From the NCBI GenBank assembly GCA_945861885.1, contig CAMAVR010000008.1, forward strand, positions 22,994 to 86,993: 64,000 nucleotides of DNA, written 5' to 3'. This DNA comes from Nannocystis exedens (lineage in GTDB: Bacteria; Myxococcota_A; Polyangia; Polyangiales; Polyangiaceae). Every line of letters begins with the position of its first letter. Within the stretch, counting starts at the first letter, position 1. This document shows, piece after piece, positions 46,481 through 56,894 of the stretch. The notes beneath the pieces are model-generated. The model saw only the letters and a program-made list of their open reading frames with translations, was not told the DNA's origin and searched no databases. The position numbers and the translations under genes are program-made.

Positions 46481-48082
46481 ATGGCAAAAGTAGCGCCGAC
46501 AAAAAGCGGAACGCAGCGAACGGCACGCGAAGCGGCGCCGGCCACCCGGGTGCGATCGCGCGAGACGGTGAGCGACAGCAAGAAAAAGTCGAAGTCGAAT
46601 ATTGTCGCGGCGGAGCCAGTTGCACCCGAAGAAGAAGCAAGTGCCGCTGCAGCCGAAGATGAGTTTGAAAACGATACCGGCCCCGTCGGAGGCGACGAAC
46701 CGGCTTCACCGGTCGATCTGATCGACGACGAGCTCGAACTCGACGGCGCAATCGACGCAGTGCGCGTGCAAGCGGTCGATGGCCCGGCCCCACCAGTGCG
46801 CGCCCCTTCAAAAGTTGACGATGGCGGCGCCGACTCGATGCTGGCGTTCTATTTTCGCGAGATGGCGACCCATTCAGTCATGGGTCAGGAAGAAGAGCTC
46901 GCGACGGCAATCGACGTCGAACGCGGCGAGATGGATCATTGGATTGCGATTTTTTCGTATCCACCATCGGCCGGCTACGCGCTCACGTCGCTGAAAAAAG
47001 ATCTTCCGACGGGCGACGAAGAGCTAACGCTTCCGCAGGTTCCGGAGATGGAGCGACTTCTGCGCGCGTATGCGAAACAGCAGGGGAAGTTCACGCGAGA
47101 CCAGGAAAAGCAGTGGAAGACAACGTGCACATCGCTCGCACGCGCGATTCGGCTCGCTGACAGCGACCGATTGTGGATCGCGCACGCGGAAGAAGCGGCG
47201 CGCTCGATGGGCGACGAATCAAACCCCGATGCGGCTGACGATGCGGCGATTGAACGCGCCGCAGCGGTAGCAGCCGAGGGCGACGGTGAGAAATCGCCGA
47301 CTTCGGTGCGCTCGCACATCGAAAATGCGCGCGAACATTCGCGGCAGATGAAGCGGATCGAAGAAGCCTCGGTTCATTCGAAACGAGTAAAAAACAAATT
47401 CGTGAAAGCGAATTTGCGCCTCGTCGTGTCGATTGCGCGAAGGTACAACCGAGGGCGTTTGCCGCTGATCGACCTGATTCAAGAGGGGAATATCGGGCTC
47501 ATGAAGGCGGTCGAGCGCTTCGACCACACGCGCGGCTATCGATTTTCGACCTACGCGTCGTGGTGGATTCGTCACGCGATCAGCCGCGCTCTCGCCGACA
47601 AGGGGCGCGCGGTTCGCATCCCGGTGCACATGCTCGACACGCACAACCGGATTGCCCGCGCGACACAAGCGGTGATCGCTCGCACAGGGCGCGACCCAAC
47701 GCTGGTCGAACTCGAGCGCGAGACGGGGATTCCGCAAGAAAAGCTCGATAAAGTGCAAGGTTCATGGGCCGAAACGCCATTCTCGCTCGACCGACCTGTC
47801 GGTGACGAAGATGGGCGAAAGTTCATCGACTTTTTGCAAGACGAAAACGGCCTCTCGCCGTACGAATCGCTCGCGAACCAGAGCTGGGGCTCCGAAGTGC
47901 GCCGTCTTTTGACGACGCTCACCCCAATCGAGTCGCGAATCATCCGGTGGCGCTTCGGCCTCGACGACGAAGACGAGCTGACGCTGAAAGAAATCGGCGA
48001 CAAGTACAATCTGTCGCGCGAGCGCATTAGGCAGCTGCAAGAGCAGGCGCTAGGTAAAATTCGCAAGCAGATGCGCGACTAG
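46481..48082 (+). CDS. RNA polymerase sigma-70 family factor
   Basis: The 533-aa protein has region 1.2 near residue 118 ([17 protein letters not shown]), region 2 at ~307-375 ([40 protein letters not shown]), region 3, and region 4 at the C-terminus ([40 protein letters not shown]). The first ~110 residues are acidic and disordered, and a long non-conserved region lies between 1.2 and 2. This is a group 1/2 factor able to read -35/-10 promoters. Region 1.1 of a housekeeping RpoD is not recognisable, so I favour an RpoS/RpoD-like alternative factor. A solute-binding gene follows 34 bases downstream. Confidence 0.93.
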   Translation: MAKVAPTKSGTQRTAREAAPATRVRSRETVSDSKKKSKSNIVAAEPVAPEEEASAAAAEDEFENDTGPVGGDEPASPVDLIDDELELDGAIDAVRVQAVDGPAPPVRAPSKVDDGGADSMLAFYFREMATHSVMGQEEELATAIDVERGEMDHWIAIFSYPPSAGYALTSLKKDLPTGDEELTLPQVPEMERLLRAYAKQQGKFTRDQEKQWKTTCTSLARAIRLADSDRLWIAHAEEAARSMGDESNPDAADDAAIERAAAVAAEGDGEKSPTSVRSHIENAREHSRQMKRIEEASVHSKRVKNKFVKANLRLVVSIARRYNRGRLPLIDLIQEGNIGLMKAVERFDHTRGYRFSTYASWWIRHAISRALADKGRAVRIPVHMLDTHNRIARATQAVIARTGRDPTLVELERETGIPQEKLDKVQGSWAETPFSLDRPVGDEDGRKFIDFLQDENGLSPYESLANQSWGSEVRRLLTTLTPIESRIIRWRFGLDDEDELTLKEIGDKYNLSRERIRQLQEQALGKIRKQMRD

Positions 48083-48116
48083 AGCCCGCCGGGAGAGGGG
48101 CTCGCTCGCCGAATCC

Positions 48117-49604
48117 ATGATATGGAGGTTGGTCGTGCGAGGACCCCTCTATCTCCTTCTGTCTCTCCTCTGCATCGCGTGCACCTCCTCAAGATCGCAG
48201 GGGCCGCGCCCGATCGAATTTGTCGTTAACAGCACCGTAGAAACGCTCGATCCGAGGCACCTCATCGACGCTACATCGCTTCGAGCGACGCGTTTGATCC
48301 ATGCGGGGCTCGCGCGCCTTGATCCGGTCACGATGCGTCCGATACCGTGCCTTGCCGAGTCGTGGGATTGGCGAACGAACACCGAACTTCACGTCGTGCT
48401 CCGAAGCGGTGTGCGATTTCATTCGGGCAAAGTTGCCACTGCCGATGACGTTGCGGCAACGCTGCGCGCATTCGCGTCGTCGGCCGTCAGCCCACGACTG
48501 TCACGCGTCTACAAACACATTGACCGCATCGATGTTGAATCGCCCACCGACCTGACGATTCATCTTTCGCACCCTCACGCAACACTTCTCACCGACCTTG
48601 AAGTCCCCATTCTACGAGCCGATGAAGCAGCTTCGCCCCCTCGCCCGGATGGGACGCTCGATGGTTTGGGCCCCTTTGTTGTTGAGTCGTTTGCCGCGTC
48701 GGAAGTCCGCCTCCGCCCCGCATCGTTTGGCGTCGATAGGCCGCCTCTTCACGCCGTGACGATTCGGACAATTCGTGACGAAACGGCGCGCGCGCTCCGT
48801 CTGCAATCGGGTCGTACCGACATCGCAGTAAACGCCGTTTCGCCGACGCTTCTTCCCGCGATTAAGGCGCCGCTCGATGTCGCATCACGAGGCGCCGTCA
48901 ATTTGACTTACATCGCTCTTCGCGTCGACAGCGGAGTATTCGCCAATGCCGAGGCTCGGCGCGCCCTCTCGCTCGCGATCAATCGCCAACTTCTCGCCGA
49001 CACTCTGTTCGCTCACTTTGCGCAACCGGCCGACACACTTCTCTCACCTCTTCATTGGGCGCATCGAACGAATGCGCGCCAAGTCTATTCGCCCGAAGAA
49101 GCCAAGCGACTCTTCGCGACGCTCCCGGTTCGCCACGCTGAACTCCTCGTCTCGCCGGATCGTTTTCGCTCAACGCTCGCGCGCGTCATGTCACAAGAGG
49201 TTGCCGATTGCGGCTTCGACCTGCAAATCGTTCCGCTCGAATTCGGCGCGATGATGGCGCGCATGCAGCGCGGCGATTTTGACGCAGTAATGCTTCAAAT
49301 ACCTGAAATTGCCGAGCCAAATGTGCTGCGCGTCTTTTTGCACTCGCAATCGATCCCGCCACACGGCGCCAACCGAGGGCGCATCAACAATCGCCGCATC
49401 GACGAGCTGCTCGAACAGGGCGAACAGACAATCGGCGAAGAAGAGCGAGCGGCGATCTACACCCAGCTCGAGCAAATTGTTCGCGACGAAATGGTCTGGG
49501 TGCCGCTATGGCACGAGAATCACGTCGTCGTAAGAAGCGAGCGAGCGAGATGGTTCTTACCAAGCGCCGACGGTCGCTGGCAGGGGCTTGCTAAGGCCGA
49601 TTAG
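48117..49604 (+). CDS. Peptide-type ABC transporter solute-binding lipoprotein (SBP family 5)
   Basis: The 495-aa protein has a lipobox ending LLCIAC and the family 5 fold. It begins FVVNSTVETLDPRHLIDATS, then has LAESWDWRTNTELHVVLRSG and HSGKVATADDVAATLRAF, typical of DppA/OppA-like proteins, and ends with DEMVWVPLWHENHVVV. It would bind a peptide, nickel or other solute in the periplasm. No permease or ATPase genes lie beside it, so it either serves a transporter encoded elsewhere or acts as an orphan receptor. It follows the sigma factor gene closely but has its own weak ribosome site. Confidence 0.9.
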   Translation: MIWRLVVRGPLYLLLSLLCIACTSSRSQGPRPIEFVVNSTVETLDPRHLIDATSLRATRLIHAGLARLDPVTMRPIPCLAESWDWRTNTELHVVLRSGVRFHSGKVATADDVAATLRAFASSAVSPRLSRVYKHIDRIDVESPTDLTIHLSHPHATLLTDLEVPILRADEAASPPRPDGTLDGLGPFVVESFAASEVRLRPASFGVDRPPLHAVTIRTIRDETARALRLQSGRTDIAVNAVSPTLLPAIKAPLDVASRGAVNLTYIALRVDSGVFANAEARRALSLAINRQLLADTLFAHFAQPADTLLSPLHWAHRTNARQVYSPEEAKRLFATLPVRHAELLVSPDRFRSTLARVMSQEVADCGFDLQIVPLEFGAMMARMQRGDFDAVMLQIPEIAEPNVLRVFLHSQSIPPHGANRGRINNRRIDELLEQGEQTIGEEERAAIYTQLEQIVRDEMVWVPLWHENHVVVRSERARWFLPSADGRWQGLAKAD

Positions 49605-49692
49605 CGAGTGGGCCCATAGTCTGAGCTGTCCCATACACGTGCCGGGTAGGCGACTCGCGCAGAAAAAAAAAGCCGGGTACGGGCTCCCGTTT
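49605..49692. repeat. Degenerate family A palindrome after the solute-binding gene
   Basis: Directly after the stop comes GGGCCCATAGTCTGAG, then CACGTGCCGGG, a loop ending CGCAGAAAAAAAAAG, and CCGGGTACGGG. The order of parts matches family A repeats, but the GTAAACGTG arms are decayed. It likely terminates transcription of the upstream gene. Confidence 0.5.
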
Positions 49693-49848
49693 CGCAGGAG
49701 AGCGACGGAGCTTCCTCTCCCGCTTCGCGGGAGAGGGAAAGCGTGACGCAGTCACGCGAGGGTGAGGGCTCAGGGTTCTTAAATTCACATACAAAGATCA
49801 AAATCGAAGCAACCCAATGGGTTCGCGTCCGATGAAGTGTCATGGACG

Positions 49849-50022
49849 TCATTCAACAGGCAAGGCCGCTTCGTCAGGCAAGGCCGCTTCGTCAGGCAAG
49901 GCCGCTTCGTCGCGAAACAAGGACTTGCCATCCAGCGTATCGCGCAAACGCCAACGTGATTGCCGATGGAGACGATGTCGTTCTTGCCACTCGTTGAAGC
50001 TTGCATCGCTGCGGCGCTTCAT
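49849..50022 (-). CDS. Possible small protein with three DEAALP repeats
   Basis: The 57-codon frame begins with an ATG at 50022 and has a basic, Trp-containing start (KRRSDASFNEWQERHRLHRQ). It ends in three tandem hexapeptides DEAALP, coded by the 18-base DNA repeats at 49858-49911. There is no clear ribosome site and I know no relative. It lies inside the inverted pair of family B repeats, so it might be cargo of that element or chance. Confidence 0.25.
   Translation of the reverse strand: MKRRSDASFNEWQERHRLHRQSRWRLRDTLDGKSLFRDEAALPDEAALPDEAALPVE
49858..49911. repeat. Three tandem 18-base repeats
   Basis: AGGCAAGGCCGCTTCGTC occurs three times without spacer or mismatch. It is too short and too few to be a CRISPR array. 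In the minus strand frame at 49849 it codes DEAALP three times. Confidence 0.9.
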
Positions 50023-50135
50023 TGGGCTAGAGCTTGGTCGATAGGTGTTCTTACGCGATGGGGGCGAGCCCTCACCCTCGCGTGACTTCGTCACGCTTTC
50101 CCTCTCCCGCTTCGCGGGAGAGGAGGCAGTGACAT

Positions 50136-50654
50136 CTATGGTGACTGCTTGCCTGCATCCGCGGCCGTATTGATAACGAGCGTAGTGACGAACTGCTGCG
50201 TACCGGAACCACCACCGCCCAGCGGGTATGTGCGCGTTAATGTGATTAACGTGGAACCTGCATCCAAGGCTCTGAAAGCCCACCAGGCGGAACTTACGTT
50301 TTGGCTTGGGCCGGCAATGACATAGGTGTATGGACCGTCAATCCCGGCGTCGTTGTCGCAACGTCCTGCATCGACGTATCGACACGGTGAAGCGGCGACT
50401 ATATCCGGATTATCAACAGCAAAATTAAACGCTATTTGCTCGTCTCGAACAACCAAGGCCGTTTCGTTGACGTGCCTGAGCTGGTTTGCCAGTAAAACCA
50501 GATGACCGTTTACAGAGGATGCATCCATTGATGCATCCTCCCGGTCTGCCGACAGCATCTCGCCGCCACTTGCGGCGCCGCCTGTCGCGTTGCACCCGAT
50601 CGCTAGCATTCCGACTGCCAACCCACGCCCTAGACAATAAAAACCCTGCTTCAT
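50136..50654 (-). CDS. Small lipoprotein of unknown function
   Basis: The 172-aa protein has a signal ending in MLAIGC, a clear lipobox. The mature part is polar and probably beta-rich (HLVLLANQLRHVNETALVV, TYVIAGPSQNVSSAWWAFRA, TQQFVTTLVIN), with one pair of Cys (PCRYVDAGRC) and several Asp/Ala turns. No family is recognised. It lies just downstream of hmgA (81 bases) on the same strand but has unrelated content, so it may have its own promoter. The family B repeat lies directly after its stop. Confidence 0.6.
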   Translation of the reverse strand: MKQGFYCLGRGLAVGMLAIGCNATGGAASGGEMLSADREDASMDASSVNGHLVLLANQLRHVNETALVVRDEQIAFNFAVDNPDIVAASPCRYVDAGRCDNDAGIDGPYTYVIAGPSQNVSSAWWAFRALDAGSTLITLTRTYPLGGGGSGTQQFVTTLVINTAADAGKQSP

Positions 50655-50735
50655 TCAGCCCCCCTGAAACCACTGTTCGCCACTGCACCGCAATCGCACA
50701 AATAGCGCGCGATTGCGATTTGTTTCCAAAATCCC

Positions 50736-51914
50736 TTACTGGGCCTTTCTCCACGATTTCTGATAGCCGGCCGACTCGATTTCCACCGCTTGGCGTGTCG
50801 GCAGTAGCGGCTTGTATGTATCGAGCATCACGGCCAATTCGTCGGTTCGCTTTGAGCCGATGCTCCCTTCGTAGGCGCCTGGATGCGGGCCGTGAACGAT
50901 GCCGGCTGGATGGAGCGAAATCGCCCCTGGGCCAACGCCGCGGCGGCTCGTAAAGTTGCCTCGCAGGTACAAAATCAGCTCATCGCAATCGACACTCGAG
51001 TGCGGATAGGGGCACGGAATCGCGTTTGGGTGCGTGTCGGTCACACGCGGGACAAACGAGCAGACCAAAAAACCGGGCGATTCAAACGTCGCGTGGATCG
51101 TCGGCGGAAGGTGCACCGACCCTGTTTTTGGCTGATATTTTTCGATTGGAAACGCGAACGGATAGACAAACCCATCCCACCCGACGACGTCCATCGGCGA
51201 AGCGTCACTGGCAACACGCGAAAAGCGCCCACGCTTTTTTACGAGCAGGTCGTGCGGCCCTTTTGGCTCGTCTCCGAGCTTCAAAATAGGCCCTTTTGGC
51301 CGAACAAAATCGCGATGCGTGTACGGCGCGTCCATCCGCAGCTGCCCGACCGGATTTCGAAATTGGGGCGGCACGACGATCGCCGACGACGCCTCCATCA
51401 CCATCGCCCGGAGCGCACCATTCAAATGCCACCTGTGCGCCATCCCGTGCGGAACCCACACGTAATCGCCTTCGTTCACATCGAGCCAGCCGCACACCGA
51501 TTCAAGTTTCGCGTTTCCGCTCTGCACGAACCAGAGCTCGTCGCCGTCACCGTTCGAAAAATAGGCGTCGTCGCTTTCAGTCGCGTGCACGAGGTAGACC
51601 GTGACGTCGGCATTCGTCAGAATCGGGATGCGTCGATCGATCGGCTGCCCAACCGCCGCAATCTGCATGCTGTCGAAGAGGCGCCGCGTCAGCGGATAGA
51701 GGCCATCGTCGACGGCAATCGGCGGCGAAAAACCGCGGTCGGTCGCCGTCACATCGCTCTGCTCCAAAATAGGATAGCGATGGTACAAATACGTGAACGG
51801 CCCGCTAAATCCGCCGCGCGTAAGCATCTCTTCGTAGAGTAGAGCCCCGGTGGGGTCGCGAAACACTGTGTGCGGTTTCTCGGGGATCGCCCCTGCAGAT
51901 TGCCGATCGATCAT
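50736..51914 (-). CDS. hmgA: Homogentisate 1,2-dioxygenase
   Basis: The enzyme opens the ring of homogentisate to maleylacetoacetate in tyrosine and phenylalanine breakdown. The 392-aa cupin protein has the family pattern DELWFVQSGNAKLES, YVWVPHGMAHRW, and the iron-ligand region HPAGIVHGPHPGAYE near residue 340. It is shorter than the ~440-aa human type, as in a number of bacterial forms. The start overlaps the hppD stop by 4 bases (ATGA), so it is coupled to the enzyme that makes its substrate. Maleylacetoacetate isomerase and fumarylacetoacetase genes are not in the window. Confidence 0.92.
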   Translation of the reverse strand: MIDRQSAGAIPEKPHTVFRDPTGALLYEEMLTRGGFSGPFTYLYHRYPILEQSDVTATDRGFSPPIAVDDGLYPLTRRLFDSMQIAAVGQPIDRRIPILTNADVTVYLVHATESDDAYFSNGDGDELWFVQSGNAKLESVCGWLDVNEGDYVWVPHGMAHRWHLNGALRAMVMEASSAIVVPPQFRNPVGQLRMDAPYTHRDFVRPKGPILKLGDEPKGPHDLLVKKRGRFSRVASDASPMDVVGWDGFVYPFAFPIEKYQPKTGSVHLPPTIHATFESPGFLVCSFVPRVTDTHPNAIPCPYPHSSVDCDELILYLRGNFTSRRGVGPGAISLHPAGIVHGPHPGAYEGSIGSKRTDELAVMLDTYKPLLPTRQAVEIESAGYQKSWRKAQ

Positions 51915-53059
51915 CCCGCCTTCGCCCCCCGCTGCACTCGCTCGATACTCTCGAAAAGCGCGCGAAAATTTCCGTAGCCGAAACCTGGGTCGCCAGCTCG
52001 CTGAATAATTTCGTAGAAAAACGGCCCTGCGCGCATGTCGCCGTAGAGCGCCGCCGCCTCGCGCATAAAGATCTGCAGCATGTAGCGGTCGTCGGCGCCG
52101 TCGACGAGAATTTGGAGGCGCTCAAGTTCGGCGAGCTCTTCGCGAACATTGTTCACGCCGAGCGCCTCGAGTCGTTTCGGAAGGTCTTCGTAATAGGCCT
52201 TCGGCGTACCGAGAAACTCGACGCCGCGACGACGCATCTCTTCGACGGTGGTGATGATGTTTGGGACCGCAAACGCGATATGCTGCGCCCCAGCGCCGCC
52301 GTTGCTCTCAATAAATTTCGAGATCTGGCTCTCGCGAAAAAACGGGCGAAGCGGCTCATTCGTTGCGAATTTTACGCCACTCTTCGGATCCCACATCACG
52401 ATTGAGCGAAGGCCCGAGCCCGACGCGCGCTGCTGCGCCACATCTTTCGTGTGAAAACTAATCTCCCAAAACGGCTCAAAACCTAGGACATCGCGATACC
52501 ATGCGACGATCGGCTGCATTGTCAGACCGTTCGACGTGACGTGATCGACATCGGTGATGCCGAAACAGTTTTCTGGCCACCCCGCGTGCCCGACGCCCAG
52601 ATCGACAAAATCTGGAGCGAACTTGTCGTAGCCGCTGCGCTCGACAAAACGAAACGCAAGGTCACCAAGCGGCGTCGCGATCTCAATCGAACGGTAGCCG
52701 CCATGGGCGTCAGAAACTTCGAGTGGGTCACTTAAAAACGTGCCGCCGCGCGCGTCGAGAAACGCGATCGTCTTATCGAGATCGCTCACACGAAACGAGA
52801 GGCTCATGACGCCAGCGGGATGATGCCGGAGGTACCGAGCCGCCTTCGATCGCTCGTCAGCTGGCTGCGACACGCAAACGCGCACCCGACCGGCCCCAAA
52901 AACAACCGACCGTTGACCACTCCGTTCGACAAGTTCGGGCGATGCTTCGGCGACCGGCTGAAAACCGAGCACTTCAGTATAAAACTTCCGCGATCGGTCG
53001 AGATTTTCCACCACAAAGTGGAACGAATCGTACCCAATAATTTCGCTATGTTCCGCCAT
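51911..53059 (-). CDS. hppD: 4-Hydroxyphenylpyruvate dioxygenase
   Basis: The enzyme converts 4-hydroxyphenylpyruvate to homogentisate with Fe(II) and O2. The 382-aa protein has two VOC domains: the N-terminal one starts GYDSFHFVVENLDRSRKFY. The catalytic C-terminal one has the three iron ligands in DVDHVTSNG, GAQHIAFAV and FFYEIIQR, followed by the closing helix GFGYGNFRALFESIER. I chose the ATG at 53059; a GTG at 53077 would add six residues, and neither has a good ribosome site. It is first in a two-gene operon with hmgA. It is divergent from pyrG with 236 bases between, in which I see no clear promoter. Confidence 0.95.
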   Translation of the reverse strand: MAEHSEIIGYDSFHFVVENLDRSRKFYTEVLGFQPVAEASPELVERSGQRSVVFGAGRVRVCVSQPADERSKAARYLRHHPAGVMSLSFRVSDLDKTIAFLDARGGTFLSDPLEVSDAHGGYRSIEIATPLGDLAFRFVERSGYDKFAPDFVDLGVGHAGWPENCFGITDVDHVTSNGLTMQPIVAWYRDVLGFEPFWEISFHTKDVAQQRASGSGLRSIVMWDPKSGVKFATNEPLRPFFRESQISKFIESNGGAGAQHIAFAVPNIITTVEEMRRRGVEFLGTPKAYYEDLPKRLEALGVNNVREELAELERLQILVDGADDRYMLQIFMREAAALYGDMRAGPFFYEIIQRAGDPGFGYGNFRALFESIERVQRGAKAG

Positions 53060-53283
53060 GGGGCGCGAGTGTTGCACATCGTTACAATCGGGAGCACGAA
53101 ATCCGCCCTGGCAGCGATTTGATGGCGAAAACAGGTTATAAGGCGTGCCGTTCGTGGCAATTCGGCTATGTTCTGCCTTTCTCTGAACAGCTAAGGATAT
53201 ACTTCGAATGGGTAGGTCTTGATGGTTTCGTCAGACGAGTGGCGAGCTGGCTGTGGGGTTCCCCGGAGGCGCGAATATGCTAA

Positions 53284-54954
<1,671 letters not shown>

Positions 54955-54958
54955 CGCT

Positions 54959-55981
54959 TTACGCCGCTTTTGCGCAGAGACGAATTAGCATCTCTTCCAA
55001 AATTGCGTCGGGCGGCTTGCGCGAACTTTTGAGCGCTAGGTCGGTCTCTGCGAGCGTGATGAGCCAGCGCTCGACATCTCTTGTTTGCACCGACTTTGCG
55101 CGCATCACGAGCTCTCGCGCTCGAAACGGCGGAACTCCCGCTTTTTGAGCCGCTTCTTCGCTCGACGCGCCGACCGACACCGCAGCGTGATATTTTGCTA
55201 GCTGCCGCATCGACCAGGCGATCGCCCCCAAAAGCAAAAGCCCTCGATCGCGCGGGTCGTACACATCGACCAGTAGGCGAAGCGCCGCTTTTAGATCGCG
55301 CGCACCGACCGCGGCAACAAGCGCCCATGTATCGGCGCGGCGCACGCGCACAACGCACTCGCTCACGGCTTGCTCTGTGATTGGCGCCTTTTCGCCGACG
55401 TAAAGCGAGAGTCGCTCGACGGCGTCGCTCACGTATGCGAGCTCAGGACCTGCAATTTCCGCGATAAAATCGGCCACGTCCGCCTCGACCGTGTGCCCGA
55501 GCGCCGCGCATCGATCGACCACCCACTTTGGAAGCGCGTTTCGCGCAATCGGATCGCATGTGACGACAAAATCGCCTTTTTTGGCCAGCGCCGACAACTT
55601 GCGGCGACCATCGAGCTTGCTCGCGCAGAGCACCACGCATGTCGATGCGATCGGCGATGCGGCGTACGCAGCGAGCGCATCGAGCGGCCCCACGCTCTTC
55701 TTTTCGCTGTCGCCCACGTCCCACCGCTCGACGCCGCGCACCAGCACAAACCGGCGCGACGACATCATCGGCACCGTGCGCGCCGCCGACACAACGCGCT
55801 CTACATCGACTTCGCCGGCCGTAAACTTATCTTCGTTGAAATCGGCAACCGCATCGCCAAGCGACGCCGCCCGAATCGCCGCGACAACTTGGTCGCGCAA
55901 AAACGAATCGTCGCCGGTCACAACATAGAGAGGCAGTGGCCCTTTCGAGCGCAGCTGCTTCATCGCGCTATCAGGCGTCAC
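54959..55981 (-). CDS. holA: DNA polymerase III delta subunit
   Basis: The 340-aa protein has the HolA layout: an N-terminal LPLYVVTGDDSFLRDQVV segment, a mid-region with SRRFVLVRGVE and CSKLDGRRK, and a helical C-terminal domain (AIAWSMRQLAKYHAA, PPFRARELVMRAKS). Delta opens the beta sliding clamp in the clamp loader. A GTG at 55981, preceded by GAGG, overlaps the upstream gene's stop by 11 bases; the ATG at 55963 is an alternative. It is the second gene after the MYXO-CTERM protein on the same strand and converges with pyrG. Confidence 0.92.
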   Translation of the reverse strand: MTPDSAMKQLRSKGPLPLYVVTGDDSFLRDQVVAAIRAASLGDAVADFNEDKFTAGEVDVERVVSAARTVPMMSSRRFVLVRGVERWDVGDSEKKSVGPLDALAAYAASPIASTCVVLCASKLDGRRKLSALAKKGDFVVTCDPIARNALPKWVVDRCAALGHTVEADVADFIAEIAGPELAYVSDAVERLSLYVGEKAPITEQAVSECVVRVRRADTWALVAAVGARDLKAALRLLVDVYDPRDRGLLLLGAIAWSMRQLAKYHAAVSVGASSEEAAQKAGVPPFRARELVMRAKSVQTRDVERWLITLAETDLALKSSRKPPDAILEEMLIRLCAKAA

Positions 55982-56795
55982 GACGCCTCAACCGCCTGAT
56001 CGCTGCCGACAGCGCCATCAACATCCCCGCAGTGCCGAGCGCGGCGCCGCTGCTATCGACCGCGGCGACCGACGTGAGCCCCGCGGCGCGGCAGCCGCAC
56101 CCTCTTGGACGCGTTTTCACCCGCTCTTCGTCGATCGGATCGAACGCTTCGCGGGGCACATAGGACGGCGCCGCACCGACTGGCGCCACATCGCGCGACG
56201 GTGGCTCGTAATTCGCGAAGTCGGACTTCGCCCCTTTTGCCGGATCGTGATTTTTTGCCGCCACGGTGTCGTTGAATGTCACGGAGCGACGGTCAACGAT
56301 GGCATTATTGCCTCTTAAAACGACGCGAACACCGCTGCCGACCTCTTGCCCGTCAGGTGCGCGAAGATGAAGCTGATACTCCCCCGCTTCGTACCCGCGC
56401 GCACGCGTCAGCGCAAAGTCGAACCGTGTCCCTTTAAAAATTTTGCCGGTTGCATTTGAAAAATCGACGTCGAGGCTCTCGAATGTCGGCGTGGCTCGCA
56501 CCACGGGCACCAACGTTACGACCGGGTCGGCGCTCTTATCGACGAGCGCACGCTCGAAAACCGCCGTTTTCGTGAAGACAAATCGCATCGGTACGTGAGC
56601 GGTGGCCGGCGCGCGCGACAGCTCGATCGTTGTAAAAAGACGCCATGACCCGGCGACCTCTTGCGCTTCGGCGTTACGCACCTTCAACGACCCGCCGGCA
56701 GCTGCCCTTGGCGCCACAGTAAACAGGGCAAAAGCGAGCGAAAAACCCGCGAATGTGACAAAAAGCAGATGCGGGCGACGCCTCACACCACTCAT
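55971..56795 (-). CDS. Exported protein with MYXO-CTERM sorting tail
   Basis: The 274-aa protein has an N-terminal signal (about residues 10-32) and a soluble beta-rich body with repeated strand patterns (LFTTIELSRAPATAHVPMRF, FDFALTRARGYEAGEYQLHL). The C-terminus has the MYXO-CTERM plan: RGCGCRAAG, a ~20-residue hydrophobic segment, then RRLRRRDA. Proteins with that tail are processed by a sortase-like membrane protease (myxosortase) in myxobacteria and placed on the surface. No function is known for the body. It overlaps the start of holA. The start at 56795 gives the signal peptide; earlier in-frame ATGs at 56819 and 56861 have no better ribosome site. Confidence 0.8.
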   Translation of the reverse strand: MSGVRRRPHLLFVTFAGFSLAFALFTVAPRAAAGGSLKVRNAEAQEVAGSWRLFTTIELSRAPATAHVPMRFVFTKTAVFERALVDKSADPVVTLVPVVRATPTFESLDVDFSNATGKIFKGTRFDFALTRARGYEAGEYQLHLRAPDGQEVGSGVRVVLRGNNAIVDRRSVTFNDTVAAKNHDPAKGAKSDFANYEPPSRDVAPVGAAPSYVPREAFDPIDEERVKTRPRGCGCRAAGLTSVAAVDSSGAALGTAGMLMALSAAIRRLRRRDA

Positions 56796-56894
56796 CACTT
56801 GAACATCTGATGCCTGCATAGCCGCACAAGGTACATGATTTTTGGCAGTTTCGAAGCGCAAATATCACCTAAATTCCTGCTACATAGGCGCGAC

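Larger units (their letters stand above)
49713..50126. repeat. Inverted pair of GC-rich repeats, family B copy 2, around a short region
   Basis: The left unit (49713-49771: CTCTCCCGCTTCGCGGGAGAGG, then GAAAGCGTGACGCAGTCACG) is mirrored by the right unit (50068-50125). Together they bracket ~300 bases that contain three tandem 18-base repeats and a possible 57-codon frame on the minus strand. It fills most of the 531-base gap between the solute-binding gene and the small lipoprotein. The layout is the same as copy 1 at 25999 but with a longer centre. Confidence 0.8.

Noticed and set aside
49858-49911. Possible CRISPR array
   Set aside because: Three 18-base units are directly joined without spacers and no cas gene is near.
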